Assembly: GCA_036337765.1 (NCBI GenBank)
Contig: JAYZDP010000094.1
Span: forward strand, 1-34,802
Reading direction: 5' to 3'
Length of the DNA stretch: 34,802 nt
From: JAYZDP01 sp036337765
GTDB lineage: Bacteria > Acidobacteriota > Thermoanaerobaculia > Multivoradales > Multivoraceae
Made by a program: the position numbers and the translations under genes. Of this stretch, positions 9,078 to 18,339 are shown in pieces; positions within the stretch are counted from its first letter, which is position 1; the number at the start of each line of letters is the position of its first letter. The notes beneath the pieces are model-generated. The model searched no databases. It was not told the origin of the DNA and worked only from the letters and a program-made list of their open reading frames with translations.

Positions 9078-10889
9078 ATGAAGCAACGGGGCACACGGTG
9101 GGGTCGGATGTCGGCGATTCTGGGTATCGCAGTGATCGGGAACCTGGTCGCGGCACCGACGTTCGGGGCCGACGCTGCCGAGGCTCGCCAGCGCCTGAGC
9201 ACGCTCGACGAGTTGGTCGTCGAGGCGGTCGAGTCCTGGCAGGTGCCTGGGCTCGCGATCGCGATCGTTGCCGACGGAGAAGTTGTCCACGCCCAGGGCT
9301 ATGGCTTTCGGGATGTCGCCGAGCGCCGACCGATGACACCCGACACGCTGTTCGCCATCGGCTCCACGACCAAGGCGATGACCTCGACGCTTCTCGGTCA
9401 GCTGGTAGACGACGGCAAGCTCGCTTGGCATGAGCCCGTGACGACATACCTGCCCGGCTTTCGGCTGAGCGACCGGTCGATCTCCGATCGTCTCACGCCC
9501 GTCGACCTGGTCACCCATCGATCGGGCCTGCCGCGTCACGACGCGCTCTGGTACAACAACAACGAGAACACCCGCGCTGAGCTGGTCGCGCGTCTGGCGC
9601 ACCTCGAGCTCACTGCCGACCTTCGCCAGCGCTTCCAGTACAACAACCTCATGTACATGACGGCCGGGCATCTCATCGAGATGCTGACCGGCGAGACCTG
9701 GGAGGCGAACATGCGGACGCGGCTGTTCGAGCCGCTCGGCATGGAGCGCTCGAACCTGTCGGTCCTCACCTCGCAGCAGGACGACAACCACGCTTTGCCG
9801 TACCGGCAGGACGACGACAACCGCCCGGAGCTCATCGACTTTCGCCGCATCGATCTGATCGGCCCCGCCGGCTCGGTCAACTCGTCGGTGCGCGAGATGG
9901 CGAAGTGGCTACTCTTCAATCTCAACGAGGGCAAGGTGGCGGACCGCCAGGTCGTCCAGTCGGCCACGCTCGCTGAGATCCACTCGCCGCAGATGACGAT
10001 CGAGGGTCGCCCGGAGCGCGCCGACATCTCCTCGGCGACCTACGGCATGGGTTGGCGCATCGACAACTACCGTGGGCACCGCCGGCTCGCGCACGGCGGC
10101 GGCATCGACGGTTTCATCACGTCGGTCATGTTCTTCCCCGACCAAGACATGGGGGTCGTGTCGTTCACCAACACCCGTTCGAACCTAGGGCAGCTCGTCA
10201 ACCAGCACGCGGCCGATCGGATCCTCGGCCTCGATCTCGTCGATTGGAGTGGCGAGGCGCTGGAGAACCAGAACAAGGCCGCGGCGGCGGCCGACGTGGC
10301 AGAGGCGGCCAAGGACAGCCAGCGCCGAGCCGGCACCCGCCCTTCCCACGGCCTCGCGGACTACCCGGGAGCGTACGAGCACGCCGGCTATGGAGTGATG
10401 CGGATCGGAGCCGGCGAGGGCGGCGGTCTGCTGCTGGCCTACAACGGCATGGAGTCGCCGCTCGAGCACTGGCACTTCGACGTCTGGAACGCGACCGGCG
10501 ACGATTTCGAGGACCAGAAGTTCCTCTTCCGCACCGATGTCGAGGGCAACGTATCTGCCGTCGAAGCGCTCATGGAGCCGAGAGCGTCTCCCGTGGTCTT
10601 CGCCCGCCAGGTCGACGCGCGGCTCTACGACGAGGCGCATCTCGGTCACTTCGTCGGTACCTACAAGCTGGCGTCCGGGCGCTCCGTCCGCATCGAGCTC
10701 TCCGGAGGCTCTCTCGCCGCGGTCCTCGGCGCGACCCGATACACGCTCGATCCGGCCCTCGACGGCCGCTTCGTTCTGCGCGAGGCAAAAACGATTCGCA
10801 TCGGCTTCGAGGCTGACGGCTCAGGCCGGGCCACGAAGGCGCTCGTGCACCAGCCCGATGGGGTCTACGAGGCCCCCCGCGCTGACTAG
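9078..10889 (+). CDS. Secreted serine hydrolase, class C beta-lactamase/penicillin-binding family
   Basis: A 603-residue protein with an N-terminal signal-like segment (SAILGIAVIGNLVAAPTFGA) and a beta-lactamase fold. The nucleophile motif is S-T-T-K (S96-K99), the Y-x-N motif is Y188-N-N190, and the third box is HGGG (339-342). The C-terminal region of about 200 residues (YPGAYEHAGYGVMRIG; HLGHFVGTYKLASGRSVRIEL) resembles DUF3471-type beta-strand extensions common in this family. Likely periplasmic; substrates could be peptides, esters or cell-wall fragments. ATG 9078 has GGAG with 6-nt spacing and is preferred over GTG 9075. It lies 9 nt after the tag stop and could be cotranscribed. Confidence 0.88.
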   Translation: MKQRGTRWGRMSAILGIAVIGNLVAAPTFGADAAEARQRLSTLDELVVEAVESWQVPGLAIAIVADGEVVHAQGYGFRDVAERRPMTPDTLFAIGSTTKAMTSTLLGQLVDDGKLAWHEPVTTYLPGFRLSDRSISDRLTPVDLVTHRSGLPRHDALWYNNNENTRAELVARLAHLELTADLRQRFQYNNLMYMTAGHLIEMLTGETWEANMRTRLFEPLGMERSNLSVLTSQQDDNHALPYRQDDDNRPELIDFRRIDLIGPAGSVNSSVREMAKWLLFNLNEGKVADRQVVQSATLAEIHSPQMTIEGRPERADISSATYGMGWRIDNYRGHRRLAHGGGIDGFITSVMFFPDQDMGVVSFTNTRSNLGQLVNQHAADRILGLDLVDWSGEALENQNKAAAAADVAEAAKDSQRRAGTRPSHGLADYPGAYEHAGYGVMRIGAGEGGGLLLAYNGMESPLEHWHFDVWNATGDDFEDQKFLFRTDVEGNVSAVEALMEPRASPVVFARQVDARLYDEAHLGHFVGTYKLASGRSVRIELSGGSLAAVLGATRYTLDPALDGRFVLREAKTIRIGFEADGSGRATKALVHQPDGVYEAPRAD

Positions 10890-10909
10890 CCAAGCGTCGC
10901 CCGGCCCCT

Positions 10910-11587
10910 CTAGTCGAGGTGCTCTCTGTAAAAGGCGATCATCCTCTCCCACGACTCCTCGGCGAAGTGCTCGTCATAGGCGTCGGGGCGGCTGTCGTTG
11001 AAGAATGCGTGTCCCGCAGGGTAGACGTGGATCTCCACGCGCTTGTCGGCGGCCACGAGGTCGGCCTCGAGCTGTTGCGCGGCCTCCGGAGTGACGAAGG
11101 CATCGGTCTCGCCGAAAAACCCGAGCACCGGGGCCTCGAGTCCCACGAAGTCGAGGCTGACCGCGGGGTGGATGCCGTAGTAGTCGACACAGGCGCCGAC
11201 CGCGGGATTCTTGCAGGCGGCGTAGAGCGACAGCTGGCCGCCCATGCAGAAGCCGACCGTGCCGACCTTTGTGCCACGGGTCTCGTCTCGTGCCGCGAGG
11301 GCCTCGATCGCGCCCCGCAGGTCCTTCTCGGTGCGTTCGATGTTCAGCGCCATCATCATCCGACCGGCGTCGTCGGGGTGGTCGGTCGACTCGCCATGGT
11401 AGAGGTCCGGCGCCAGCGCCACGAAGCCCTGCTGCGCGAATCGATCGGCGATCTCCTTGATGTGCTCGACGAGCCCCCACCACTCTTGCAGCACGATGAC
11501 GCCGGGCCCGCTCGCCGACTCCGGCGTCGCGAGGTAGGCGTGGGCGGAATCGCCGTTCGAGGCGTACTCGATCATCTCGCCAGGCAT
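10910..11587 (-). CDS. Dienelactone hydrolase family protein
   Basis: A 225-residue alpha/beta-hydrolase of dienelactone hydrolase type, which opens lactone or ester bonds with a Cys-Asp-His triad. Visible are QEWWGLVEHIKEIADRFA (family signature), APDLYHG, the nucleophile Cys in GFCMGG (C114), the Asp in GETDAF (D162) and the His in AGHAFF (H193). Full length for the family, cytoplasmic, no signal peptide. GAGGGAGACC precedes the ATG. It lies 27 nt downstream of the crotonase-family gene, so the two probably form an operon. Substrate unknown; only 20 nt separate it from the convergent serine hydrolase. Confidence 0.93.
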   Translation of the reverse strand: MPGEMIEYASNGDSAHAYLATPESASGPGVIVLQEWWGLVEHIKEIADRFAQQGFVALAPDLYHGESTDHPDDAGRMMMALNIERTEKDLRGAIEALAARDETRGTKVGTVGFCMGGQLSLYAACKNPAVGACVDYYGIHPAVSLDFVGLEAPVLGFFGETDAFVTPEAAQQLEADLVAADKRVEIHVYPAGHAFFNDSRPDAYDEHFAEESWERMIAFYREHLD

Positions 11588-11614
11588 GGTCTCTCCCTCA
11601 GGCAGAATCCGAAT

Positions 11615-12421
11615 CTACCGACCCGAGAAGGTCGGCTTGCGCTTCTCGACGAAGGCCTTGGCGGCCTCCTTGTGATCGTCGGTCTGGCCGGTGCGTGTCA
11701 TGTTCCAGGCCTCGAGATCGAAGACGTCGCCGATCGAGGAACCGGCGAGAGCCGCGTTGAGGTTCTTCTTGATGTAGCGGTACGCGACGGTGGGACCGCC
11801 CGCGAGCTGGTCGGCGAAGGCGCGGGTCTCGGACTCGAGCTGGTCGTCGGCGACGATGCGGTTGACGATTCCCAGGCGCAGTGCCTCGTCGGCCTCGATG
11901 ACGTCGGCGGTGAAGAAGAGCTCTTTCGCCTTCGCGGCTCCGACCAGCTGCGGAAGAAAGTAGCTCGATCCGTAGTCGCCGGAAAACCCGACCTTGGCGA
12001 AGGCGGTCGTGAATCGTGCGCTCTCTGAGACGATGCGCATGTCGCAGGCGAGCGCCAGCGAAAGGCCGGCTCCGGCGGCCGGGCCGCGCATCATGGCGAT
12101 CGTCGGCTTCGGCATCTCGTGCAGGATGCGCGAGACCTCCATGCCTTCGCGCAGGCCATGGGCGCGCTCCTCCATGCTGGGGGCGGGACCGGTAGCGTCG
12201 GCGCGGCTCGCCATGCCCTTGACGTCGCCGCCGGCGCAGAAGCCGCGACCAGCGCCTGTCAGCACGACTACCTTGCACTCGGCGTCTGTGGCGAGCCGTG
12301 GCACGGTCTCGGTCAGGGCGGCCATCATCGAGGGTGAGAGCGCGTTGAGGCTCTCGGGGCGGTTCATGGTGAGGGTGACGACGCCGTTGTCGGCGCTCTC
12401 CAAGAGGTGCTTGTCGCTCAT
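11615..12421 (-). CDS. Enoyl-CoA hydratase/isomerase (crotonase) family protein
   Basis: A 268-residue crotonase-fold enzyme from ATG 12421 (MSDKHLLES), with CAGGAGA upstream. The CoA-ester oxyanion-hole segments are TGAGRGFCAGGDVKGM (about 55-70) and RGPAAGAGLSLALACD (112-127). The usual first catalytic Glu position is occupied by F/A in FTTAFAKVGFSGDYGSSY; instead D149 sits in a G-D-Y-G loop as in PaaG-type epoxide/double-bond isomerases, so isomerisation may be likelier than hydration (inference). It is divergent from the acyl-CoA synthetase gene at 12526 and upstream of the dienelactone hydrolase, together suggesting an acid- or CoA-ester degradation function. Confidence 0.9.
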   Translation of the reverse strand: MSDKHLLESADNGVVTLTMNRPESLNALSPSMMAALTETVPRLATDAECKVVVLTGAGRGFCAGGDVKGMASRADATGPAPSMEERAHGLREGMEVSRILHEMPKPTIAMMRGPAAGAGLSLALACDMRIVSESARFTTAFAKVGFSGDYGSSYFLPQLVGAAKAKELFFTADVIEADEALRLGIVNRIVADDQLESETRAFADQLAGGPTVAYRYIKKNLNAALAGSSIGDVFDLEAWNMTRTGQTDDHKEAAKAFVEKRKPTFSGR

Positions 12422-12525
12422 CGGGTTCTCCTGTCTCGCTCGCTCGTGTGAGGCGCGCGCAATTGGGGGGAGAAGATACCTCACCTGGACGGGGTGGAGT
12501 CGATCGGCCACAATCGCGCCTACCG

Positions 12526-14064
12526 ATGGACACGCTACGCGATCTGTTCGCCGGGGCCGACGCGGCTTCGCCGGCGATTCTCACTCTCGACCGCCCGGTC
12601 CTCGACTACGGGGGGCTCGAAGAGGTCGTGGCCGACACCGCTTTGGCCCTGCAGTCGTTCGGCATTGCTTCGCAAGACAGGGTGGCGATGGTGCTCCCCA
12701 ACGGTCCGGAGATGGCGAGCTGTTTCGTGGCGGTCGCCTCGTATTGCGCCAGCGCCCCGTTAAACCCGGCCTACAAGGCGGAGGAGCTCGACTTCTACCT
12801 CGACGACCTCGACGCTCGGTTGCTGATCGTGGCCGAGGGAATCGACGGCCCGGCCCGTGGGGTCGCCGAGCGCAGAGGCATCGCGGTCGCGGAGCTTGTC
12901 ACCGATGTGTCGGCCCCGGCGGGTGCCTTCTCGCTGCGGGGTCCGGAGGGCACAAGTGTCGACGCCGCGACCGCCCGCGGTGACGACGTCTGCTCAGAAG
13001 CCGCAGATGTCGGCCTCATTCTCCACACGTCCGGCACCACGTCGCGACCGAAGATGGTGCCTCTGACACAGCGCAACCTGTACGCATCGGCCGGTCACAT
13101 TGCGGCCTCGCTCGCGCTCGAGCCCGGCGATCGGTGCCTGAACGTGATGCCGCTGTTTCACATCCACGGGTTGATGGCGGCCGTGCTGGCGACCTTGTCG
13201 TCGGGGGCCTCGGTCTTCTGCTCGCCGGGCTTCAACGCGTTGCGATTCTTTTCCTGGCTCGACGCCTCCGAGGCCACCTGGTACACGGCGGTGCCCACCA
13301 TGCACCAGTCGATCCTCGACCGCGCGGCCCGCAACCCCGACGTACTCGAGCGCCATCGCCTGCGCTTCCTACGCTCGTCTTCGGCCTCGCTCCCGCCCCA
13401 GGTCATGCAACGGCTGGAGGAGACCTTCCGTGCTCCGGTGATCGAGGCCTACGGCATGACCGAGGCGGCCCACCAGATGGCTTCGAACCCACTGCCGCCT
13501 CTGCTACGCAAGCCCGGCTCGGTCGGCCCGTCCGCCGGCCCCGAGATGGCGATCATGAACGAGGCCGGTGACCTGCTCCCGCGCGGCGAGATCGGAGAAG
13601 TCGTGATCCGCGGCCCGAACGTCACTGCGGGCTACCTCGCCAATCCCGAGGCCAACGCCGCGGGGTTCTCCGACGGCTGGTTTCGCACTGGCGACCAGGG
13701 CCGCATCGACGAGGAGGGCTACCTCACGCTCACCGGCAGGCTGAAGGAGATCATCAACCGGGGTGGCGAGAAGATCTCGCCGCGCGAGGTCGACGAGATC
13801 CTCATGGACCATGAGGCCGTAGCGCAGGTGGTGACGTTCGCCTTGCCCCACCCGCGGCTCGGCGAGGAGGTCGCCGCGGCGGTGGTCCTCGAAGACGGTG
13901 CGGAGATCGACGAGAAGACTCTGCGCGGCTTTGCGGGCGAGCGGTTGGCACCGTTCAAGGTGCCGGCGAAGGTCGTCTTTCTCGACGAGATCCCGAAGGG
14001 GGCGACGGGCAAACTCCAGCGCATTGGCCTGGCGACGAAGCTGGGCCTCGATTCCGGCGAGTGA
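12526..14064 (+). CDS. AMP-dependent acyl-CoA synthetase
   Basis: A 512-residue member of the ANL adenylating superfamily, which activates a carboxylate through an acyl-AMP and transfers it to CoA. Motifs in order: LHTSGTTSRPKMVPLTQ (P-loop-like), MPLFHIHGLMA, EAYGMTEAAHQM, GWFRTGDQGRIDEEGYL, GRLKEIINRGGEKISPREVDE (hinge) and the C-terminal catalytic lysine in PKGATGKLQRI. The architecture and HMTEA-like region recall oxalate or medium-chain acyl-CoA ligases; the substrate is not predictable. ATG 12526 has no clear Shine-Dalgarno. It is the first gene of a tight plus-strand run (4-nt gap to the next gene) that includes a reductase, a secreted protein, a barrel protein and an aminotransferase. 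Confidence 0.92.
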   Translation: MDTLRDLFAGADAASPAILTLDRPVLDYGGLEEVVADTALALQSFGIASQDRVAMVLPNGPEMASCFVAVASYCASAPLNPAYKAEELDFYLDDLDARLLIVAEGIDGPARGVAERRGIAVAELVTDVSAPAGAFSLRGPEGTSVDAATARGDDVCSEAADVGLILHTSGTTSRPKMVPLTQRNLYASAGHIAASLALEPGDRCLNVMPLFHIHGLMAAVLATLSSGASVFCSPGFNALRFFSWLDASEATWYTAVPTMHQSILDRAARNPDVLERHRLRFLRSSSASLPPQVMQRLEETFRAPVIEAYGMTEAAHQMASNPLPPLLRKPGSVGPSAGPEMAIMNEAGDLLPRGEIGEVVIRGPNVTAGYLANPEANAAGFSDGWFRTGDQGRIDEEGYLTLTGRLKEIINRGGEKISPREVDEILMDHEAVAQVVTFALPHPRLGEEVAAAVVLEDGAEIDEKTLRGFAGERLAPFKVPAKVVFLDEIPKGATGKLQRIGLATKLGLDSGE

Positions 14065-14068
14065 GGCC

Positions 14069-15064
14069 GTGAGGATCTGTGTCTTCGGCGCTGGCGCGAT
14101 CGGCGGGCTTCTGGCGGCACGGCTCGCCGATTCCGGTGCCGAGGTCAGCGTTGTGGCGCGCGGCGCCCACCTCGAAGCCATCCGCCAGAACGGGTTGACC
14201 CTGCTCTCGGCCGATGGAGAAGGTCGTGAACGGCCATTGGTCGTGACGATCGAGGCGTCTGATCGCGCAAGCGAGTTCGGCCCCCAGGATGCCGTCATCG
14301 TTGCCGTCAAGGGGCAGGGGATCGCTGGCGCGACGCCGGCCATCCAGCCCGTTCTCGGCCCGGAGACAGCGGTCGTGACCGCCCAGAACGGCGTCCCGTG
14401 GTGGTACTTCCACGGCGTCGGTGGCGAGCTCGAGGGCGCCCATCTGGAGTCGATCGATCCGGGTGGCGAGATCTGGCGTGCGATCGGGCCACGACGCGCC
14501 ATCGGTTGCGTGGTGTATCCCTCTGGCGAGATCGTGCAGCCTGGAGTGGTGCGTCACATCGATGGGCGTCGATTCATGATCGGCGAGCCCGACGGCTCGA
14601 TCTCGTCGCGGGTGACGGCGCTGGGCCAACTGCTCAGCCAAGCGGGCTTTCGTGCCCCGGTGCGCCGTCGCGTGCGCGACGACATCTGGGGCAAGTTGTG
14701 GGGGAACCTCGCCTTCAACCCGTTGAGCGTCGTCTCGGGAGCGACACTGGGGGAGATCGGAGCGGATCCCCACCTACGCGGCCGAGCGTCGCGACTGATG
14801 GAGGAGGGCCGCGATGTGGCCGAGGCGCTCGGGATCCGGTTGCGCGTCGATCTCGCCAAACGGTTGCAGTGGGCGGTCGACGTCGGCGATCACCGCACGT
14901 CGATGCTGCAGGACTTTGAGGCCGGGCGACCACTTGAGCTCGCTGGGGTGGTCGCGGCGGTCGCCGATATCGGCTCGCGCGTCGGCGTTGCGACGCCTAC
15001 AATCGATGCGGTGCTGGCGGAGGTACGCTCCCTCGTCGAGCGCCGCGATCGCGAGAGCTCATGA
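14069..15064 (+). CDS. Ketopantoate reductase (PanE/ApbA)-like NAD(P)H-dependent 2-keto acid reductase
   Basis: A 331-residue protein with the Rossmann start RICVFGAGAIGGLLAARLADSG, a second-lobe signature AQNGVPWW and the helix IWGKLWGNLAFNPLSVVSGATLGEI, which holds the conserved catalytic Lys and Asn of ketopantoate reductases. It is slightly longer than classical PanE (about 300). Family members reduce 2-dehydropantoate or other 2-keto/2-hydroxy acids. There are no pantothenate genes nearby, so I do not assign panE. Start GTG 14069, 4 nt after the synthetase stop; its own stop overlaps the next ATG (ATGA at 15061-15064). Confidence 0.88.
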   Translation: MRICVFGAGAIGGLLAARLADSGAEVSVVARGAHLEAIRQNGLTLLSADGEGRERPLVVTIEASDRASEFGPQDAVIVAVKGQGIAGATPAIQPVLGPETAVVTAQNGVPWWYFHGVGGELEGAHLESIDPGGEIWRAIGPRRAIGCVVYPSGEIVQPGVVRHIDGRRFMIGEPDGSISSRVTALGQLLSQAGFRAPVRRRVRDDIWGKLWGNLAFNPLSVVSGATLGEIGADPHLRGRASRLMEEGRDVAEALGIRLRVDLAKRLQWAVDVGDHRTSMLQDFEAGRPLELAGVVAAVADIGSRVGVATPTIDAVLAEVRSLVERRDRESS

Positions 15065-16440
15065 CTCGAATTCGTGCCCGCCTGATCGCGCTACTGGCCG
15101 CAGCGAGCGTTGTCTCGATGCCGCTGCTCGCTGAGAAGCGCAGTGCCATCTCTCATCCCCGTACGCCGTTTCGGCTCGCCTTCTACAAGCGGCACGAACC
15201 GACCTACCAGGTCGCCGGCGCGCTGCACTTCGCGCACGGCAAGCTGCACGACGTGCTGTTGCTGCACCCCTTCGCAGCGCACGCCGAGGCCGATGCCGAG
15301 TTCTATGGCGAGATCATGGCCATGATGGCGCGTCCGCCGCGGGTCGAGCCGACTCAGGAGTACTACGCCTCCTACATGGCGCGCGTGGCATGGCGCTTGT
15401 TTCGCACCATCGATTGGACCCACGCCCTGCACGAGATGACGTATGACGCCATAGCTGATCCGTCGATCGCGTGGCCCGACAAATCGGCCGCTCTCGACCG
15501 CGCGTGGGAGATCTACGCGCGCCAGCGCGACCAGGGCATCGTCATGAGTCCTGCACCTCTCGATCTCACCATGCGCCGTGCCGCGGTGATGATGAAGCCC
15601 TACTTCAGCCTGACGCGCAACTACTACCCGCAGTCGAACAACTTCTTCTATGCCGCCCACTGGTGGCACCCGGCCACCTACGAGGCGATGATGACTGGCG
15701 GCAACGGTGCGGGCCAGGACCGCAACCTCGCTCGCATCGACGAGGTATTGCGCGAACAGGTGATCCCGAACCCGCCGCTACGCATGATCCTCTCGCGCGA
15801 GGGGATGCCACGCTACTCGCGGCTTTCGCCCCGTACCGCGAACGCCTTCGACAATCTCCACATGCTCCACGGCATCGCTTACGACATCGCGGCCTACGAC
15901 GCCTGGACGCCGGCGGAGAAGCGCGCCGAGCTCTATCGGGTCATCGACGCCATGTCTTACCACCCGGGCGACGAGGCGCTCGCGCGGCGTTTCTCGGTAC
16001 CGAGGCCGGACCTCGACCCGCTCGACTACGACGGGTGGCTCGCGTCGGGCGAGGGCTCGATGAACTCGATCATGGGTGAGATGCTGACCGAGATGATGGC
16101 GGAGCACGGCGGTGAGCATGGGGATCAGGGATCGCTACACGCCGAGCACGCCGAGCACGCCGGGGGCGGCGAGTCGGAGGATCCAATGGCTGCGCTGCGC
16201 GCACAGCTGCTACTCAAGCTGACACCGGATCTGCAGCCGTGGGAGATCGAGGGGTCCTTTCTCGACGCGATGCGCCAGCTCATGCCGGCTATGGCCGTGG
16301 CGCCCGAGACCGAGGCCGCCGGTCAGGTTGCGCCCGGCATGGTCGCCGCGATGCTGCGCGGCTGGGAAGAAAAGGTCACGCACGTCGAGGAGCTCGCGCC
16401 GTGGCCGATGGAATCCGATCCTGGGCTGCCGACCGAGTGA
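15061..16440 (+). CDS. Secreted protein of unknown function with His/Glu-rich segment
   Basis: A 459-residue protein I do not recognise. It begins with a signal peptide (LIALLAAASVVSMPLLAE). The body has many aromatic, His and Met residues: YKRHEPTYQVAGALHFAHGK, NYYPQSNNFFYAAHWWHP, AFDNLHMLHGIAYDIAAYD. A tail at about 335-370 contains HGGEHGDQGSLHAEHAEHAG, formed in part by a short GCCGAGCAC tandem repeat near 16140. Such segments often bind metal ions, but that is inference. Both ends overlap neighbours by 4 nt (ATGA before, GTGA after), so it is coupled to the ketopantoate-reductase-like gene and to the beta-barrel gene, with which it may function at the cell envelope. Confidence 0.85.
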   Translation: MTRIRARLIALLAAASVVSMPLLAEKRSAISHPRTPFRLAFYKRHEPTYQVAGALHFAHGKLHDVLLLHPFAAHAEADAEFYGEIMAMMARPPRVEPTQEYYASYMARVAWRLFRTIDWTHALHEMTYDAIADPSIAWPDKSAALDRAWEIYARQRDQGIVMSPAPLDLTMRRAAVMMKPYFSLTRNYYPQSNNFFYAAHWWHPATYEAMMTGGNGAGQDRNLARIDEVLREQVIPNPPLRMILSREGMPRYSRLSPRTANAFDNLHMLHGIAYDIAAYDAWTPAEKRAELYRVIDAMSYHPGDEALARRFSVPRPDLDPLDYDGWLASGEGSMNSIMGEMLTEMMAEHGGEHGDQGSLHAEHAEHAGGGESEDPMAALRAQLLLKLTPDLQPWEIEGSFLDAMRQLMPAMAVAPETEAAGQVAPGMVAAMLRGWEEKVTHVEELAPWPMESDPGLPTE

Positions 16441-17174
16441 GACTGCCGGTTCTGGCGCTGGGCGTCGGGTTGGTGAGCTTGATCGCTCGGCCCAGTGGCG
16501 GCGCCGATCATCTGAATCTCGAGTCGGGGCTCCCGGTTGCGATCGAGGATGCCTACCCGATCCCTCGTGGAGGCTTCGAGCTGCTGACCCTGCTGCGCGC
16601 CGGGCGCTTCGAGAGTCGCAACGAGAGCCTCCTGTCACCGATCCTGGAGTGGGGCTTCGCCGACGGCTGGGAGGCGAAGCTGACCGTTCCCTGGCACCTG
16701 GGTGGAACCGAAGAGGGAGTCGAGGAGGTCGGTGTCGAGGTGCTCTATAACTTCAACGCCGAAACCCTGAAGATGCCCGCCTTCGCGCTCACCCTGGGCG
16801 GTGACGTTGCGACGAAGGGCAGCGCGGTCGATCCCGCTCTCGGACTCATCGTGACGCGGACCCTGGGCCGGGCCTGGCACTTGGATCGGCTCCACCTCAA
16901 CCTCGGTGCCCGGCACAACTCGGATCGTCGCCGTCGCGAGCGCAACGAACTGCTCCGCGCCGCGCTCGGCTACAGCCGTCGCCTCGATGCGGTGTCGATG
17001 CTCGTGACCGACGTCGTGTTCGAGCAACGTGAGCGGGAGGGCCGAGAGAGCCTGCTTCTCGAGGCGGGCGTGCGCCACCAACTCAGCCCGCTGACCGTGT
17101 TCAGCGTCGGCGTCGGCCTCAGCCGGGATTCGCCGGACTTTCGGATCGCCGTTGGCTTTCAACGCGCCATGTAG
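16437..17174 (+). CDS. Probable outer-membrane beta-barrel/transporter-like protein
   Basis: A 245-residue protein from GTG 16437, whose GTGA overlaps the previous stop. A short signal peptide (LPVLALGVGLVSLIARPSGGA) is followed by alternating amphipathic strands: GGFELLTLLRAGRFESRN, LSPILEWGFADGWEAKLTVP, EVGVEVLYNFNAETLKMP and FALTLGGDVATKG. It ends FRIAVGFQRAM, close to the usual aromatic C-terminal strand of outer-membrane barrels. This resembles small transporter-like barrels of the phenol-degradation MetA type. Function unknown; coupling with the secreted His-rich protein suggests a joint envelope role. The downstream aminotransferase follows after 13 nt. Confidence 0.75.
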   Translation: MRLPVLALGVGLVSLIARPSGGADHLNLESGLPVAIEDAYPIPRGGFELLTLLRAGRFESRNESLLSPILEWGFADGWEAKLTVPWHLGGTEEGVEEVGVEVLYNFNAETLKMPAFALTLGGDVATKGSAVDPALGLIVTRTLGRAWHLDRLHLNLGARHNSDRRRRERNELLRAALGYSRRLDAVSMLVTDVVFEQREREGRESLLLEAGVRHQLSPLTVFSVGVGLSRDSPDFRIAVGFQRAM

Positions 17175-17187
17175 GCTCCACCTCCCG

Positions 17188-18339
17188 ATGGATATCGAAC
17201 AGTTCGATCTCGAGCGCGGCCAGTCGCTATGGGAGAACGTCGTCGAGCTCAACCTGAGCGAGAGCGGGGTGCATCCCCTGTCCTTGCGCGAGCTCGGGGA
17301 GATGGGCCTCGATCTCGAGGCGGTGCTCGACCAGCCGCTGGTGTATGTGCAGACCAACGGCACGCCGGAGCTGCGCGCCGGTATCGCGCAGCACTATCCG
17401 GGCGCCGGTACCGATGACATCGAGGTCACCAACGGCACCGCGGAAGCCAACTTCCTGGTCTGCCATGCGCTCCTTCAGCCCGGCGATCGGGTGCTCTTCG
17501 AGGCACCGAACTACCTCCAGGTGGCCGGACTGGCGCGCAGCCTGGGGGCCGAAGTCAACACTTTCTCGCTGCGCCACGAGGCCGATTGGGAGCCCGACTG
17601 GGACGCCTTCGAGCGCGGTCTCGCCGCCGGCCCGAAGCTCGTGTACCTCAGCCACCCCAACAATCCGTGTGGCAAGGTCCTAGGCGAGGAGGCCATCGCT
17701 CGGGTCGCCGAGCAGGTCGATGCGGCAGGTGCCTGGCTGGTGGCCGACGAGGTCTATCGCGGAGCCGAACACGACGGCTCGCCGGCGCCTAGTTTCTGGG
17801 GGCGCGGCGAGCGCGTCGTCGTCACCAGCGGCCTGAGTAAGTCCTATGGACTGCCGGGGGCCCGGATCGGCTGGTTGGTCGGTCCGCGCCAGCTCGTCGA
17901 CGACTGCTGGCTGCGCCACGACTACTCGACGATCGCTCCCGGGGCCCTGAGCGACCGGATTGCGCGCTTTGCGGTAGTGCGCGAGAACCAGGCGCGATTG
18001 CAGGCCCGGGCGAGGTCCTACATGGTGCCCAACCGTGACCGGGTCGACGCCTGGGCCGGCGACCTGGACGGCCTGGTTCGCTACCGCGAGCCGCAGGCGG
18101 GTGCGTATGCGTTCGTGGAGCTGGCCTTTCCCTGCGACACGGTCGCCTTTTGCAACGAGCTGCGCGAGCGGCACGGCGTGCTGGTGGTGCCGGGGGCGTG
18201 GATGGGGATGGAGGGCTACCTGCGTTTGGGGCTCGGATCGCCCGCGGCAGAGCTCGAGGCGGGTCTCGATCACATCTCCTCCGAGATTCGTCGGGTAGCC
18301 GAAGAAACTGCGCGGGCCATCGGCTCCGAGTCGCGATAG
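17188..18339 (+). CDS. Class I/II pyridoxal-phosphate aminotransferase
   Basis: A 383-residue fold-type I aminotransferase from ATG 17188 (MDIEQFDLERGQSLWE). Family signatures are VTNGTAEANFLVCHALL, PNYLQVAGLARSLGAEV, YLSHPNNPCGKVL (N-P-C-G), ADEVYRGAEHDG and the PLP lysine in TSGLSKSYGLPGARIGW. The terminal substrate Arg is plausible in GYLRLGLGS. It most resembles the broad AspC/MalY-like group; the amino acid is not predictable. It is the last gene of the plus-strand run, and its 3' end overlaps the convergent monooxygenase gene by 70 nt. Confidence 0.92.
   Translation: MDIEQFDLERGQSLWENVVELNLSESGVHPLSLRELGEMGLDLEAVLDQPLVYVQTNGTPELRAGIAQHYPGAGTDDIEVTNGTAEANFLVCHALLQPGDRVLFEAPNYLQVAGLARSLGAEVNTFSLRHEADWEPDWDAFERGLAAGPKLVYLSHPNNPCGKVLGEEAIARVAEQVDAAGAWLVADEVYRGAEHDGSPAPSFWGRGERVVVTSGLSKSYGLPGARIGWLVGPRQLVDDCWLRHDYSTIAPGALSDRIARFAVVRENQARLQARARSYMVPNRDRVDAWAGDLDGLVRYREPQAGAYAFVELAFPCDTVAFCNELRERHGVLVVPGAWMGMEGYLRLGLGSPAAELEAGLDHISSEIRRVAEETARAIGSESR

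Noticed and set aside
16130..16170. Short GCCGAGCAC repeat as a repeat element
   Set aside because: Only about two in-frame units inside a gene, encoding HAEHAEH; no array structure.
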